Below are positions 34,339 to 42,689 of a stretch of 64,000 bases of DNA, one piece after another. The DNA lies in NCBI RefSeq assembly GCF_022354825.1, contig NZ_CP031168.1, positions 3,907,501 to 3,971,500 on the forward strand, given 5' to 3'. This DNA comes from Paenibacillus sp. H1-7 (GTDB lineage: Bacteria > Bacillota > Bacilli > Paenibacillales > NBRC-103111). The notes below the pieces were generated by a model. That model saw only the letters and a list, made by a program, of their open reading frames with translations. It did no database searches and had not been told where the DNA came from. The translations under genes and the position numbers were made by a program. Positions within the stretch are counted from its first letter, which is position 1; each line of letters begins with the position of its first letter.

Positions 34339-35472
34339 ATGACGGCGATACAACAGGAAATCGAACAGCAATTAGCTGAAATGGACGAATTGTTTTCGGG
34401 ATTTTACGGTTGGCTGGCGGGTCAGTACGACCCGGTCTCCGGGGGATTCTACTACGCGAGAAGCTCCTTCGATATGGAGAACTTTATCCCCGATATCGAA
34501 TCGACCGCACAGGCATTAACCATTCTGCAGCGATCGGGCTTGCTGGAGCAGCTTCCTCCTGCGGTGAAGAGCAAGCTGGCACTCTTTTTCCAAAACAAGC
34601 AGGATCCGGCGTCCGGTTATTTTTATGATGAAAACGAAAATATGCGTAAGGACGAAGTCATGGTGATGAGAGCTCTCGGCTACAGCACCGGCTCGCTTCG
34701 CAAGATGGATTCGCAGCCGCTATACGCCCTGCCTCACAACAATCATTTGCGTCCGGATTATTTGAGGTCGCCGGAATCGTACGTGGAATGGCTGAAAGCG
34801 GTGGATCTGAGCAACAGCTGGCGGGGCTGCGACTTTATGGGAACTCCAAACCATCATATCGCCAAATTCGAAGAGAAGGAGCGGCAGGCGTTCGTCGAAG
34901 CCGGTGCCCGTTATTTTGCTTCTATCCAGGATACGCAGACCGGACTATGGGGCGAAGGCAACCGGTACATCCGCATTTCCGGTACGTTTAAGCTGAATGC
35001 TTTTTACTCTACGTTCGGCGTGCCGGTTCCGCATGTGGATCGTATCTATGAAACGATTAAGCAAACCTTGAGGGAGGACGAAGCAAGCGATATGTGCTGG
35101 ATTCGCAACCCGATCGATCTGCTCGGTACCTTCCGTCATGAGCTGCACATTTCACCACAGGATTTGGCCGAAATATTGAGCATAACGGTCAGCAATATGC
35201 GGAAGCTTCTGCGTGCGGACGGAGGATTTTCAAGAGAAATTCACCAGTCGCCGCCGGCTCCTAATGTGGCACAGGTGAAAGAGGGAACCGTCTACTCTTA
35301 CATGCCGGTCCCGGTTCCCATCGGTCTAGGTAAGGTTGAGGGGGATATGAACGCCGGGACGCAATCGCTGCTGATTCGTGAATACAGCTGCAAGCTGGCG
35401 GGTCTGGAGCATCGGCCGTTAACTGCGTATACAGGGACTTTTCTGAATCAAATTCAACAGCGGATAAAGTGA
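34339..35472 (+). CDS. unknown protein, possible alpha/alpha-toroid fold
   Basis: The 377-residue soluble protein contains repeated segments of the kind seen in terpenoid-cyclase-like alpha/alpha toroids: GQYDPVSGGFYYARSSFDME, QDPASGYFYDEN, QDTQTGLWGEGN, LRADGGFSRE. A conserved-looking HELHIS and NHH motif could bind metal or sugar. I do not recognise a named family. GAGGGGTGA at 34324-34332 favours ATG 34339 over 34333. It lies between two GH43 genes with spacings of 23 and 14 bp, so it is in their operon and probably handles the same carbohydrate. Confidence 0.75.
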   Translation: MTAIQQEIEQQLAEMDELFSGFYGWLAGQYDPVSGGFYYARSSFDMENFIPDIESTAQALTILQRSGLLEQLPPAVKSKLALFFQNKQDPASGYFYDENENMRKDEVMVMRALGYSTGSLRKMDSQPLYALPHNNHLRPDYLRSPESYVEWLKAVDLSNSWRGCDFMGTPNHHIAKFEEKERQAFVEAGARYFASIQDTQTGLWGEGNRYIRISGTFKLNAFYSTFGVPVPHVDRIYETIKQTLREDEASDMCWIRNPIDLLGTFRHELHISPQDLAEILSITVSNMRKLLRADGGFSREIHQSPPAPNVAQVKEGTVYSYMPVPVPIGLGKVEGDMNAGTQSLLIREYSCKLAGLEHRPLTAYTGTFLNQIQQRIK

Positions 35473-35486
35473 GGAGAGGAAGACCT

Positions 35487-37013
35487 ATGACCAACAGAAC
35501 GTACTCCAATCCGATCCGGCCCGGATTTCATCCCGATCCATCCATAGTGAGAGTCAATGATGACTATTACATGGTGAATTCGACGTTTCAATTTTTTCCG
35601 GCCATCATCATCTCGCATTCGCGGGATCTCGTGAACTGGGAAATAATCGGCCATGCGATTAATGATTCCAGTTATATTAAGCTTACGGACTTGCCGGATT
35701 CCTACGGAATATGGGCTCCGGATATTTCTTACCATAACGGCGCGTTTTATATATTCGCCACGCTTCGTCTGCATGGATCGGGACGTCAAAATATTATGAT
35801 GACCTCCAAAAGACCGGAGGGGCCCTACTCTAAGCCGGTGGTCATCAATGAGGAGGGGCTGGATCCTTCCCTTTTCGTCGATAATGACGGAACAGCCTAT
35901 ATGGTGTTCGGCGGGGGCGGGGCAAGGCTGCAGCGACTGAACGAGGACATGACCGCTGCCGTCGGTGATCCGCTGCTTCTATGGCCGGGTACCGGCAAAG
36001 CGTCGCCGGAGGGGCCTCATCTGTTGAAGAAGGACGGCTATTACTACATCATTCTGGCCGAAGGCGGCACCGAGTACGGTCATTGTGTTTCCGTGGCACG
36101 TTCCAAGTCGCTTACCGGCCCCTATGAAGCTTGCCCCGGCAATCCTGTGCTGACGCAATCCGACCCGACAGCGGCGATACAGAGGGCCGGTCACGGCAAG
36201 CCGGTGCAAACGCAGCATGGGGATTGGTGGATCGTTTACTTGGCTGGACGGCCGATCGGCGGGAGTTATTGCGTGCTCGGAAGGGAAACGTGCCTTGATC
36301 CGGTTCAGTGGACTGAAGACGGCTGGTTTCGGGTGAATGACGGCAAGGGGCCGAGTATGGTTCAACAGGCGCCAGAGCTGGAGGAAACGCTGTTTCCTTC
36401 TATCGACACCGATGACTTCAATGGCGAACGGCTGCCGCTTCATTGGCAGTTTGCCAGAAATCCTGACGACAGCTTATGGTCGCTAACTGAGAGGCCGGGC
36501 CATTTGCGGCTATGGACGGGAGATGCAGATATCGATTCGATAGATTCGCGCAATGTTATTGTCCGGCGAGAACGGCATCACCGGTACATGGCTAGCTTGA
36601 AAATGGAGTTTCAGCCGGAAAGGAACGGCGAACAGGCCGGTCTTGTGTGCTACTACGATACCCGGTGCTTTGTGAAGCTGTGTCTGCTGTACGATGACGG
36701 CTTGAAGATCCGGCTGGTCGAAAGAAGAGCATCCATAAGCAGGTGTTTGCAGGAAAAAGCCGTTCCTGCTGGGGCCGGCAAGGAGCTGTACTTCAAGGTG
36801 CTGGTAAACCGTGAGAACCGAAGCTTCTATTACAGCCGCGATAATCGGGTATGGGAGTACGTGGGGACGATAGAGGACGCTCAGTTCTTGAGCGATGAGG
36901 GGACGCAGGAGAAAAAGGCGTTCACCGGTACGATGGTTGGCATCTATGCGACCAGCTCCGGGACGGGGAGCAGGGCTGCTGCCGATTTCGATTGGTTTCA
37001 CTATGAGTGCTGA
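35487..37013 (+). CDS. glycoside hydrolase family 43
   Basis: This 508-residue enzyme is a second GH43 of the propeller plus C-terminal beta-sandwich type, related to the one at 32753. Catalytic residues are Asp17 (GFHPDPSIVR), Asp126 (GLDPSLFVDND) and Glu175 (SPEGPHLLKK). The C-terminal part ends AAADFDWFHY, matching the other enzyme's HAADFDWFEY. The start at 35487 is served by GAGGAGAGG; the in-frame ATG 35469 overlaps the previous stop. It lacks a signal peptide. It ends the operon at a terminator. Confidence 0.93.
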   Translation: MTNRTYSNPIRPGFHPDPSIVRVNDDYYMVNSTFQFFPAIIISHSRDLVNWEIIGHAINDSSYIKLTDLPDSYGIWAPDISYHNGAFYIFATLRLHGSGRQNIMMTSKRPEGPYSKPVVINEEGLDPSLFVDNDGTAYMVFGGGGARLQRLNEDMTAAVGDPLLLWPGTGKASPEGPHLLKKDGYYYIILAEGGTEYGHCVSVARSKSLTGPYEACPGNPVLTQSDPTAAIQRAGHGKPVQTQHGDWWIVYLAGRPIGGSYCVLGRETCLDPVQWTEDGWFRVNDGKGPSMVQQAPELEETLFPSIDTDDFNGERLPLHWQFARNPDDSLWSLTERPGHLRLWTGDADIDSIDSRNVIVRRERHHRYMASLKMEFQPERNGEQAGLVCYYDTRCFVKLCLLYDDGLKIRLVERRASISRCLQEKAVPAGAGKELYFKVLVNRENRSFYYSRDNRVWEYVGTIEDAQFLSDEGTQEKKAFTGTMVGIYATSSGTGSRAAADFDWFHYEC

Positions 37014-37028
37014 TCCGCAATACACCAT

Positions 37029-37068
37029 AAGCCGAACCAGGCGATCGACGCCAGGGCTCGGCTTTTTT
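37029..37068 (+). terminator. intrinsic terminator of the GH43 operon
   Basis: AAGCCGA (37029-37035) pairs with TCGGCTT (37058-37064) with an inner GGCG/CGCC stem; six Ts follow. Confidence 0.8.
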
Positions 37069-37118
37069 CTATGGGATGATGAGACCGGGAAAACCATAAT
37101 CCCTGCCATTGAATGCTT

Positions 37119-38006
37119 TTACAAGCTGCTGCCCGGCTGTTTATTTTGCTTGCGGTATCGAAGCGGGGTCATGCCGGTCACTTTCTTGAACGTCGTGTTG
37201 AAATGCGCAACGTGCTCGAACCCTGTTTTCTCGGCGATAATCAGCACCTTCTCGTTCGTCTCCCTGAGCAGGCGCTGGGCGTCCTTCACACGGATCAACT
37301 GCAAATATTCGCGGAAATGAAACCCCGTTACTTTCTTGAACACTCTGCTCAAGTACGAGGTGCTTATGTAAAATTGTTTGGCAATCTGCTCCAGCGTTAC
37401 GTTCTCGTGAAAGTGTCCGTTCAAATAGGTGGCAATTTCGGAAATTTTCTGATGCATCGGATGGGCGTATTGCAGCGGCTCCTGCCGGCTGCTTGTGCTC
37501 TCCCGGTATATTTTGATCAGAAGCTGCCGCATTACCGACTTGACGTAATCAACGTAGCCTTCCTGCTGCTGCTCGCACTCGGCAAGCATGTCCCTCATCA
37601 TTTGCTCAATGATCGTCTGGTCCTTGATGGAAAAGCGGAGCAGGCGGGAGCCTTGAACAAACGGCAGAAAGGGCGAGCCGCCGGGAGAGCCTTCAATCGG
37701 TGCGAACGTCTCGGAGAAGTTGACCAGAATCCGCTCGAACTCCTGCACGTCGGTGCTTGTCGTCCGGTGAACGTCGTAAGGGTTTACAAGAATCATATCG
37801 CCTCGGCGCGCGGTAAAAATATTACCGTTAATGAAGTACGTGCGCTCTCCCTGGAGCAAATAATAAATCTCGTAAAACGGATGAAAATGCGGTGTCGACA
37901 TCGTCGAGAAGCCTTTGCGATACATGTATTGGATCGAGAAAGAGTCATTCTCGATGAAATATTTAGGGCCGAAAATATCTGACAATCGAGCTTCCTCCTC
38001 AAGCAT
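37119..38006 (-). CDS. AraC family transcriptional regulator
   Basis: The 295-residue protein has a cupin-type N-terminus (PHFHPFYEIYYLLQGERTYF, RRGDMILVNPYDVHRT) and a C-terminal AraC DNA-binding domain (LEQIAKQFYISTSYLSRVFK, IIAEKTGFEHVAHFNTTFKK, VTGMTPLRYRKQ). It is convergent with the GH43 operon, so a carbohydrate role is likely, and divergent from the NAD salvage operon. Confidence 0.9.
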   Translation of the reverse strand: MLEEEARLSDIFGPKYFIENDSFSIQYMYRKGFSTMSTPHFHPFYEIYYLLQGERTYFINGNIFTARRGDMILVNPYDVHRTTSTDVQEFERILVNFSETFAPIEGSPGGSPFLPFVQGSRLLRFSIKDQTIIEQMMRDMLAECEQQQEGYVDYVKSVMRQLLIKIYRESTSSRQEPLQYAHPMHQKISEIATYLNGHFHENVTLEQIAKQFYISTSYLSRVFKKVTGFHFREYLQLIRVKDAQRLLRETNEKVLIIAEKTGFEHVAHFNTTFKKVTGMTPLRYRKQNKQPGSSL

Positions 38007-38081
38007 GAGCTTATTTCATATTACCACATAACGATTTTATAGGTTCAGGGAATTTTCTTGCCCGGATGAGGAAAAAGATGC

Positions 38082-38136
38082 TTGACAAACAAAATTAACA
38101 TGTCATAATGATAATATCAAAACGACAATATTGATA
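38082..38136 (+). promoter_or_regulatory. promoter and possible operator of the NAD salvage operon
   Basis: TTGACA at 38082-38087 and CATAAT at 38104-38109 are 16 bp apart. Downstream, TATCAA (38115-38120) and TTGATA (38131-38136) are inverted around a 10-bp spacer and would cover the transcription start, a fitting place for repression by the NrtR-like product. Confidence 0.55.
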
Positions 38137-38154
38137 GCTCGGCAGGTGAACCCC

Positions 38155-38925
38155 ATGTCTTCCCAAGAGAACGAATCCAGCTACAACCCGCGTAAATACC
38201 GAACGCCCGATGGCGCGCCTGCGGATATCGTCATTTTTACCATTACGGCTCAAACGAAGCAAGGCATTAAGAAATCGCTGCCCGTGCGTGAACTGCAAGT
38301 CCTGTTAATCCAACGCAAGCAATGGCCGTTCGCAGGACAATGGGCACTTCCGGGAGGCTTTTCCCAGGAGACGGAAACGATCTATGAAAGCGCGAGACGC
38401 GAGCTGTCCGAGGAAACCGGCGTGGACGATGTCCATATCGAGTACCTTAATGTGTACAGCACACCGGGTCGCGATCCCCGCGGCTGGATCATTTCTCACG
38501 CATTTTTCGCGCTCGTGAACGAAACGTATTTGGAGAAACGCCATGCAAGCGACGATGCCGCGGATGTCAGGCTATTTTCCGTCCAGGAGGCGCTCGAAAT
38601 GGAGCTGGCATTCGATCATCGGATCATCCTGCAGGACGCGCTGATGAAAGTCCGGGAGAAGATGCTGACTACGACGATCGCCAAGGAGTTTCTGCCGAAG
38701 CGGTTCACGATGAGCGAGCTGTATCAGGTCATTCAGACGGTAGTTCCCGATTTCGAGGAGAAAAACTTCATTCGCAAAATCACATCGACCCAAAGCAGGA
38801 AAGGAATTATCGAGGAAGTCAAGGACGCTGACGGCAAGCCTTTGATGTCGAATAAATATTCGCAGCGCGCCGCACAGCTGTACTGCTTTACCGATTACGT
38901 ACCGAAGCTGTCCATTTACAGCTGA
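38155..38925 (+). CDS. nrtR: NrtR-like Nudix regulator of NAD metabolism
   Basis: The 256-residue protein has a Nudix domain (about 20-155) with an intact Nudix box at 68-90 (GFSQETE ... RELSEETGV). The C-terminal winged-helix domain (about 170-240: FLPKRFTMSELYQVIQTVVP, NFIRKITSTQSRKGIIEEVK) is typical of NrtR-type regulators that sense ADP-ribose and repress NAD genes. Unlike some NrtR proteins, the catalytic Nudix residues are kept, so it may also hydrolyse its ligand. GCAGGTGA precedes ATG 38155; TTG 38131 is an upstream in-frame alternative without a site. Nicotinamidase and NAPRTase genes follow, supporting the call. Confidence 0.85.
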   Translation: MSSQENESSYNPRKYRTPDGAPADIVIFTITAQTKQGIKKSLPVRELQVLLIQRKQWPFAGQWALPGGFSQETETIYESARRELSEETGVDDVHIEYLNVYSTPGRDPRGWIISHAFFALVNETYLEKRHASDDAADVRLFSVQEALEMELAFDHRIILQDALMKVREKMLTTTIAKEFLPKRFTMSELYQVIQTVVPDFEEKNFIRKITSTQSRKGIIEEVKDADGKPLMSNKYSQRAAQLYCFTDYVPKLSIYS

Positions 38926-38963
38926 GTTGATCCCTATTCCCATTGAAAAGAGGATGGTTCGAT

Positions 38964-39497
38964 ATGAAAGCTCTTGTTGTGATTGATTATACGGTAGATT
39001 TTGTTACCGGCAAGCTGCCTTGCGGCCAGCCTGCCATCGATATCGAGGACCGGATAGCCGAATTGACCGACAGCTTCGTCCGAGACGGGGATTATGTCGT
39101 CATGGCCGTCGATTTGCACGACGAATCGGATCCGTATCATCCCGAACAGCGGTTGTTTCCGCCGCACAATATCAGGGGAACGGAAGGAAGAGAGCTGTAC
39201 GGCAAGCTCAAAGGCGTGTATGAAGCGAACAAGAACAAGATCTATTGGATGGATAAAACGAGGTACAGCGCGTTTTGCGGGACCGATCTGGAGCAGCAGC
39301 TTCGCGCGCGGCGCATTGACGAGATCCATCTGGTCGGCGTATGCACCGACATATGCGTGCTGCATACGGCGGTGGATGCCTATAATAAAGGGTTTTCGAT
39401 CGTCGTCCATCAAGATGCGGTCGCTAGCTTCAATGAAGCCGGACATACGTGGGCTCTAAATCATTTTGAGCATACGCTCGGCGCCGCATTGCGGTAA
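38964..39497 (+). CDS. pncA: nicotinamidase (isochorismatase family)
   Basis: The 177-residue protein has the cysteine-hydrolase triad: Asp8 (LVVIDYTVDF), Lys98 (MDKTRYSAF) and Cys131 (VCTDICVLHTA). Metal-binding residues are visible in AVDLHDESDPYHPE. It deamidates nicotinamide to nicotinate, the substrate of the next enzyme. GAGGA selects ATG 38964 rather than 38943. It sits 38 bp after nrtR and 70 bp before the NAPRTase gene. Confidence 0.92.
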   Translation: MKALVVIDYTVDFVTGKLPCGQPAIDIEDRIAELTDSFVRDGDYVVMAVDLHDESDPYHPEQRLFPPHNIRGTEGRELYGKLKGVYEANKNKIYWMDKTRYSAFCGTDLEQQLRARRIDEIHLVGVCTDICVLHTAVDAYNKGFSIVVHQDAVASFNEAGHTWALNHFEHTLGAALR

Positions 39498-39567
39498 TGG
39501 TTTTAGATGTGCCGGATCAAGGCAACAATGTACAATAATAAGGAATTGGCAGATGGAGAGGATCAGC

Positions 39568-41010
39568 ATGACGTACGATAATTTGACGCTTCATACGGAT
39601 AAATATCAGATCAACATGATGTATGCGCATTGGGTTCACGGAACACTTGACCGTAAGGCGGTATTCGAGATCTTTTTCCGCAAGCTTCCGTTCGGCAACG
39701 GCTATGCGGTGTTCGCCGGCTTGCAGCGCATCGTGGATTATATTAAAAGCATCCGGTTTGACGAGGAAGTTCTGGCATACTTGCGGGAACAGGAGGAGCA
39801 TTATGACCCGGCGTTCCTGGAGCTGCTCGCGAAGTTCCGTTTCAGCGGTACGCTGTACAGTGTGGAAGAGGGGACGATCGTGTTTCCCGATGAACCGTTG
39901 ATCCGTGTTGAATCGACGATTTTTGAAGCGCAGCTGTTGGAGACGGCGCTGCTCAATTTTATGAATTTCCAGACATTGATCGCTACCAAAGCCTCGAGAA
40001 TTCGCCAGGTGGCGCCGGATGACGTGTTGATGGAGTTCGGCACGAGAAGAGCCCAGGAGGCGGATGCTGCCATCTGGGGAGCCAGAGCGGCTTATATCGC
40101 CGGGTTCGACGCCACCTCGAACATGAGAGCGGGGATGCTGTTCGGCATTCCGAGCAAAGGAACGCATGCTCACGCTTGGGTGCAGGCGAACGATTCGGAG
40201 GAGGAAGCGTTCGAGCGGTATGCGGCGGCGCTGCCCGATCAGGTGACGCTGCTCGTCGATACTTATGACACGCTGCGCAGCGGCGTGCCTCACGCCATCA
40301 AGGTTGCCAAGGAGCTGGAGCGACAAGGCAAGAAAATGGCGGCGATCCGCCTCGACAGCGGCGATTTGGCGTATTTGTCCAAGACGGCGAGAACGATGCT
40401 GGACGACGCGGGTTTGCCTTATGTGGCCATCGTAGCGTCGAACGATCTGGATGAGAACATTATGTTCAACCTGAAGGCGCAGGGCGCGCAGATTGACAGC
40501 TGGGGTGTCGGCACACAGCTCATTACCGCGGCGGATCAGCCGGCGCTGGGTGGCGTCTATAAGCTGGTAGCCCGTGAAAAGGATGGGGAGCTCGAGCCCG
40601 TCATCAAAATTTCAGGCAATCCGGAGAAAGTATCGACTCCCGGTAAAAAAGAAGTGTACCGGATTATTAACCGGGATACCGGCAAGGCTATCGCCGACTA
40701 TGTGGCGTTGTTTGACGAGACGGATGTTCAGCGTGGTGAGAAGCTGAAGCTGTTTGATAAAGTGCATCCTTACATTTACAAGTATGTCGAGAATTATGAG
40801 GTGCAGCGTCTCTTGACTCCCATCTTCGAGAACGGAGTGCAAGTATACGAGCTGCCGGAGCTGGAGCAGATTCGGGCGCACCATAAAAAGCAGCTAATTC
40901 AGTTTTGGCCGGAATATTTGCGCAAGCTGAATCCCGCCATCTTCCCGGTGAACTTAAGCCCCAGAGCATATCAGCTGAAGATGGATCTTATCCACGAGCA
41001 TACCCTATGA
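39568..41010 (+). CDS. pncB: nicotinate phosphoribosyltransferase
   Basis: The 480-residue enzyme makes nicotinate mononucleotide from nicotinate and PRPP. Family features are LTLHTDKYQINMMYAHW at the N-terminus, FFRKLPFGNGYAVFAGLQRI, LMEFGTRRAQEADAAIWGAR (substrate-binding region) and AIRLDSGDLAYLSKTAR. The frame is open to 39466, but GGAGAGGA at 39555-39562 selects ATG 39568. It completes the nicotinamide-to-NaMN route with pncA and is followed by a terminator. Confidence 0.95.
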   Translation: MTYDNLTLHTDKYQINMMYAHWVHGTLDRKAVFEIFFRKLPFGNGYAVFAGLQRIVDYIKSIRFDEEVLAYLREQEEHYDPAFLELLAKFRFSGTLYSVEEGTIVFPDEPLIRVESTIFEAQLLETALLNFMNFQTLIATKASRIRQVAPDDVLMEFGTRRAQEADAAIWGARAAYIAGFDATSNMRAGMLFGIPSKGTHAHAWVQANDSEEEAFERYAAALPDQVTLLVDTYDTLRSGVPHAIKVAKELERQGKKMAAIRLDSGDLAYLSKTARTMLDDAGLPYVAIVASNDLDENIMFNLKAQGAQIDSWGVGTQLITAADQPALGGVYKLVAREKDGELEPVIKISGNPEKVSTPGKKEVYRIINRDTGKAIADYVALFDETDVQRGEKLKLFDKVHPYIYKYVENYEVQRLLTPIFENGVQVYELPELEQIRAHHKKQLIQFWPEYLRKLNPAIFPVNLSPRAYQLKMDLIHEHTL

Positions 41011-41018
41011 CCCACAGC

Positions 41019-41066
41019 GGGCCGAAGTACCAGGAAGCCGCCAAGCGCCTGGTATTTCGGGCTTTT
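41019..41066 (+). terminator. intrinsic terminator of the NAD salvage operon
   Basis: GCCGAAGTACCAGG pairs with CCTGGTATTTCGG around a 13-nt loop and is followed by a T run. Confidence 0.8.
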
Positions 41067-41098
41067 TGCTGTTTGATAGAAATAAAAAATAAATGTGT

Positions 41099-41136
41099 TG
41101 ATAACGCTTACTAATACGCTAGTTTTATAGTATAAT
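41099..41136 (+). promoter_or_regulatory. promoter with cre-like site upstream of the Crh-like gene
   Basis: TATAAT at 41131-41136 is preceded at 17 bp by TTACTA. TGATAACGCTTACT at 41099-41112 resembles a catabolite-response element (two mismatches to TGWAANCGNTNWCA) and overlaps the -35 position. Confidence 0.35.
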
Positions 41137-41198
41137 GACATCAAATTCGTCGTGCGGGGAGCAGATGGATTCGATTATAAGTGAGGATCGGAGGAATC

Positions 41199-41456
41199 AT
41201 GATGAGGGTGCACGAAATTACTATTGCTACCGATTTTCAGCCGGAATATTTGCAGTTAATCGTCCAAAAGGCCAGCCATTTCAGCTCGGATATCAGAATT
41301 AAGTTTGAGAAAGAAAACATACAGCTGGATGCCAAGAGCATTCTCGGTATGATGCTTCTTCCGATTCGTCAAGGTACGATCATTACGATTCAAACGAAAG
41401 GCAGCGATGAAGAAGAAGCTATTGAAGCGATGAGCAGCTTGCTGGAAAAGCATTGA
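41199..41456 (+). CDS. Crh-like HPr paralogue lacking the active-site histidine
   Basis: The 85-residue protein has the HPr fold pattern. Aligning LIVQKASHFSSDI with LFVQEANRFTSDV of Crh puts glutamine (TDFQPE) where HPr has phosphorylatable His15, exactly as in Crh. The regulatory-serine region is kept (DAKSILGMMLL). It should therefore not carry phosphate in PTS sugar transport but could be phosphorylated on serine and act with CcpA. The Arg after the active site is also replaced (Glu). ATG 41199 or the adjacent 41202 follows GGAGGA at 41190-41195. A cre-like motif lies upstream and the gene stands alone. Confidence 0.8.
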   Translation: MMRVHEITIATDFQPEYLQLIVQKASHFSSDIRIKFEKENIQLDAKSILGMMLLPIRQGTIITIQTKGSDEEEAIEAMSSLLEKH

Positions 41457-41496
41457 CGCTTCGCGCTTTAAGAGAGAATAGAGTTTACAAGTGCGG

Positions 41497-41528
41497 GACC
41501 GCCGGGATCAGATGGTGCGGTCTTTTTT
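41497..41528 (+). terminator. intrinsic terminator after the Crh-like gene
   Basis: GACCGC (41497-41502) pairs with GCGGTC (41517-41522), followed by six Ts. Confidence 0.75.
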
Positions 41529-41695
41529 GTTTAATCGGATCATCCCATGCATTGCTGGGGGTTCTGTTGTTTTTTCAGGTTTTATTGCTTGTTAACCTAA
41601 AAAAAACACAAGTCGACCTTAAGTTTCTCAATTCCATTGTCGCTACAAATGACTACAATTAGTTAAAAATGTGGATACGCAAAGGAGAAATGCCG

Positions 41696-42550
41696 ATGAG
41701 CTGCATGGTGACCGAGTGCTTTGATTGCGTTCGCTTTACGGTTGCAAGAGGCGTTCCTTACCTTGGTACGGACAGAAAAGAGCAGATGGACGTTTATATG
41801 CCGGCTTGTGCGGATCAATCTCTATTGCCCTGCGTTATCGTAGTCCCGGGTGAAGGCTGGGCTGCGGGAAGACGAGGGTGGGACCGGGAAGCCCGCATCG
41901 CCAACAAGCTGCTTGCACACGGTTACATTGTCATGGTTGCAGATATCGCCGCAGTTCACTACAGCGGCGAAGTATGGAATGAAGAGCTTACGATTCCCGG
42001 CTGGCCGACGAATTTATTTGATCTGAAGGCGGCCGTCCAATACGCTCGAAAGCATGCTCCTGAATATGGCATCAACCCGGGCAAAATCGGCGTCATTGCC
42101 GGCTCGACGGAAGGTCATGTTGCTTTGCTATCCGCGCTGACCGCCAATTATGACGGGCATCCTCACGATGCAGCCGACGCTTCTGTTGAACATGGCTTCG
42201 GTGTTCGGTGCATCATGAATTTGTACGGTATTCCCGACTTGCTCTCGTGGGGGGAGGGTTTCACGGGGGTTCCTTACCCGTACAGCGGAGAGAAAGGGGA
42301 GCAGTCAGTTGAGAATCATGCACTTGAATCCATTGCGGCTGGGATCCCTGCGATGTTCATTGTTCATGGTCAAGCCAACGAGACGAATTCGATCACCTTA
42401 TCGGCATCCTTTGCCGACCAGCTGCAGCACATCGCCGAAGTGCAGCAATATGTATCTGTTGACGACGTGGAGAAAGCGGGGACGAAGGCATCATCGGCGT
42501 TCGATTTGAGGCCTGTTATGGTCGATTTCCTGGCAGCGCATTTAAAATAA
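41696..42550 (+). CDS. alpha/beta hydrolase (esterase/BD-FAE-like)
   Basis: The 284-residue protein follows the alpha/beta-hydrolase pattern: MDVYMPACADQSLLPCVIVV, then an oxyanion-side loop PGEGWAAGRRG, DLKAAVQYARKHAPEYGINP, and the nucleophile elbow IAGSTEGHVALLSAL. In related esterases this reads GxSAGGHxA, so the serine is kept but one glycine is Glu. A late HGQANETN and a C-terminal acidic stretch may supply the rest of the triad. Four cysteines lie near the N-terminus. AAAGGAG at 41681-41687 favours ATG 41696; 41690 is closer than usual. Confidence 0.75.
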   Translation: MSCMVTECFDCVRFTVARGVPYLGTDRKEQMDVYMPACADQSLLPCVIVVPGEGWAAGRRGWDREARIANKLLAHGYIVMVADIAAVHYSGEVWNEELTIPGWPTNLFDLKAAVQYARKHAPEYGINPGKIGVIAGSTEGHVALLSALTANYDGHPHDAADASVEHGFGVRCIMNLYGIPDLLSWGEGFTGVPYPYSGEKGEQSVENHALESIAAGIPAMFIVHGQANETNSITLSASFADQLQHIAEVQQYVSVDDVEKAGTKASSAFDLRPVMVDFLAAHLK

Positions 42551-42570
42551 CAGATCATTAGACAGACAGG

Positions 42571-42592
42571 CATAGGGCTCCTATGTTTTTTT
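42571..42592 (+). terminator. intrinsic terminator after the hydrolase
   Basis: CATAGG (42571-42576) pairs with CCTATG (42580-42585) around a 3-nt loop, followed by seven Ts. Confidence 0.8.
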
Positions 42593-42601
42593 GTTTGCCC
42601 A

Positions 42602-42631
42602 TTTACAAACCGCTAGTCGGTTTGTTATAAT
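42602..42631 (+). promoter_or_regulatory. TetR-type promoter/operator
   Basis: TTTACA (42602-42607) and TATAAT (42626-42631) are 18 bp apart. The spacer is filled by a perfect inverted repeat, ACAAACCG-N5-CGGTTTGT at 42605-42625, a typical TetR-family operator. The following TetR protein is therefore likely autorepressing. Confidence 0.75.
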
Positions 42632-42689
42632 GAGAAAAAAGTCCAACTTTGACAAATGAACTCATTCGAACCATTGGAGGAGCTACCCT

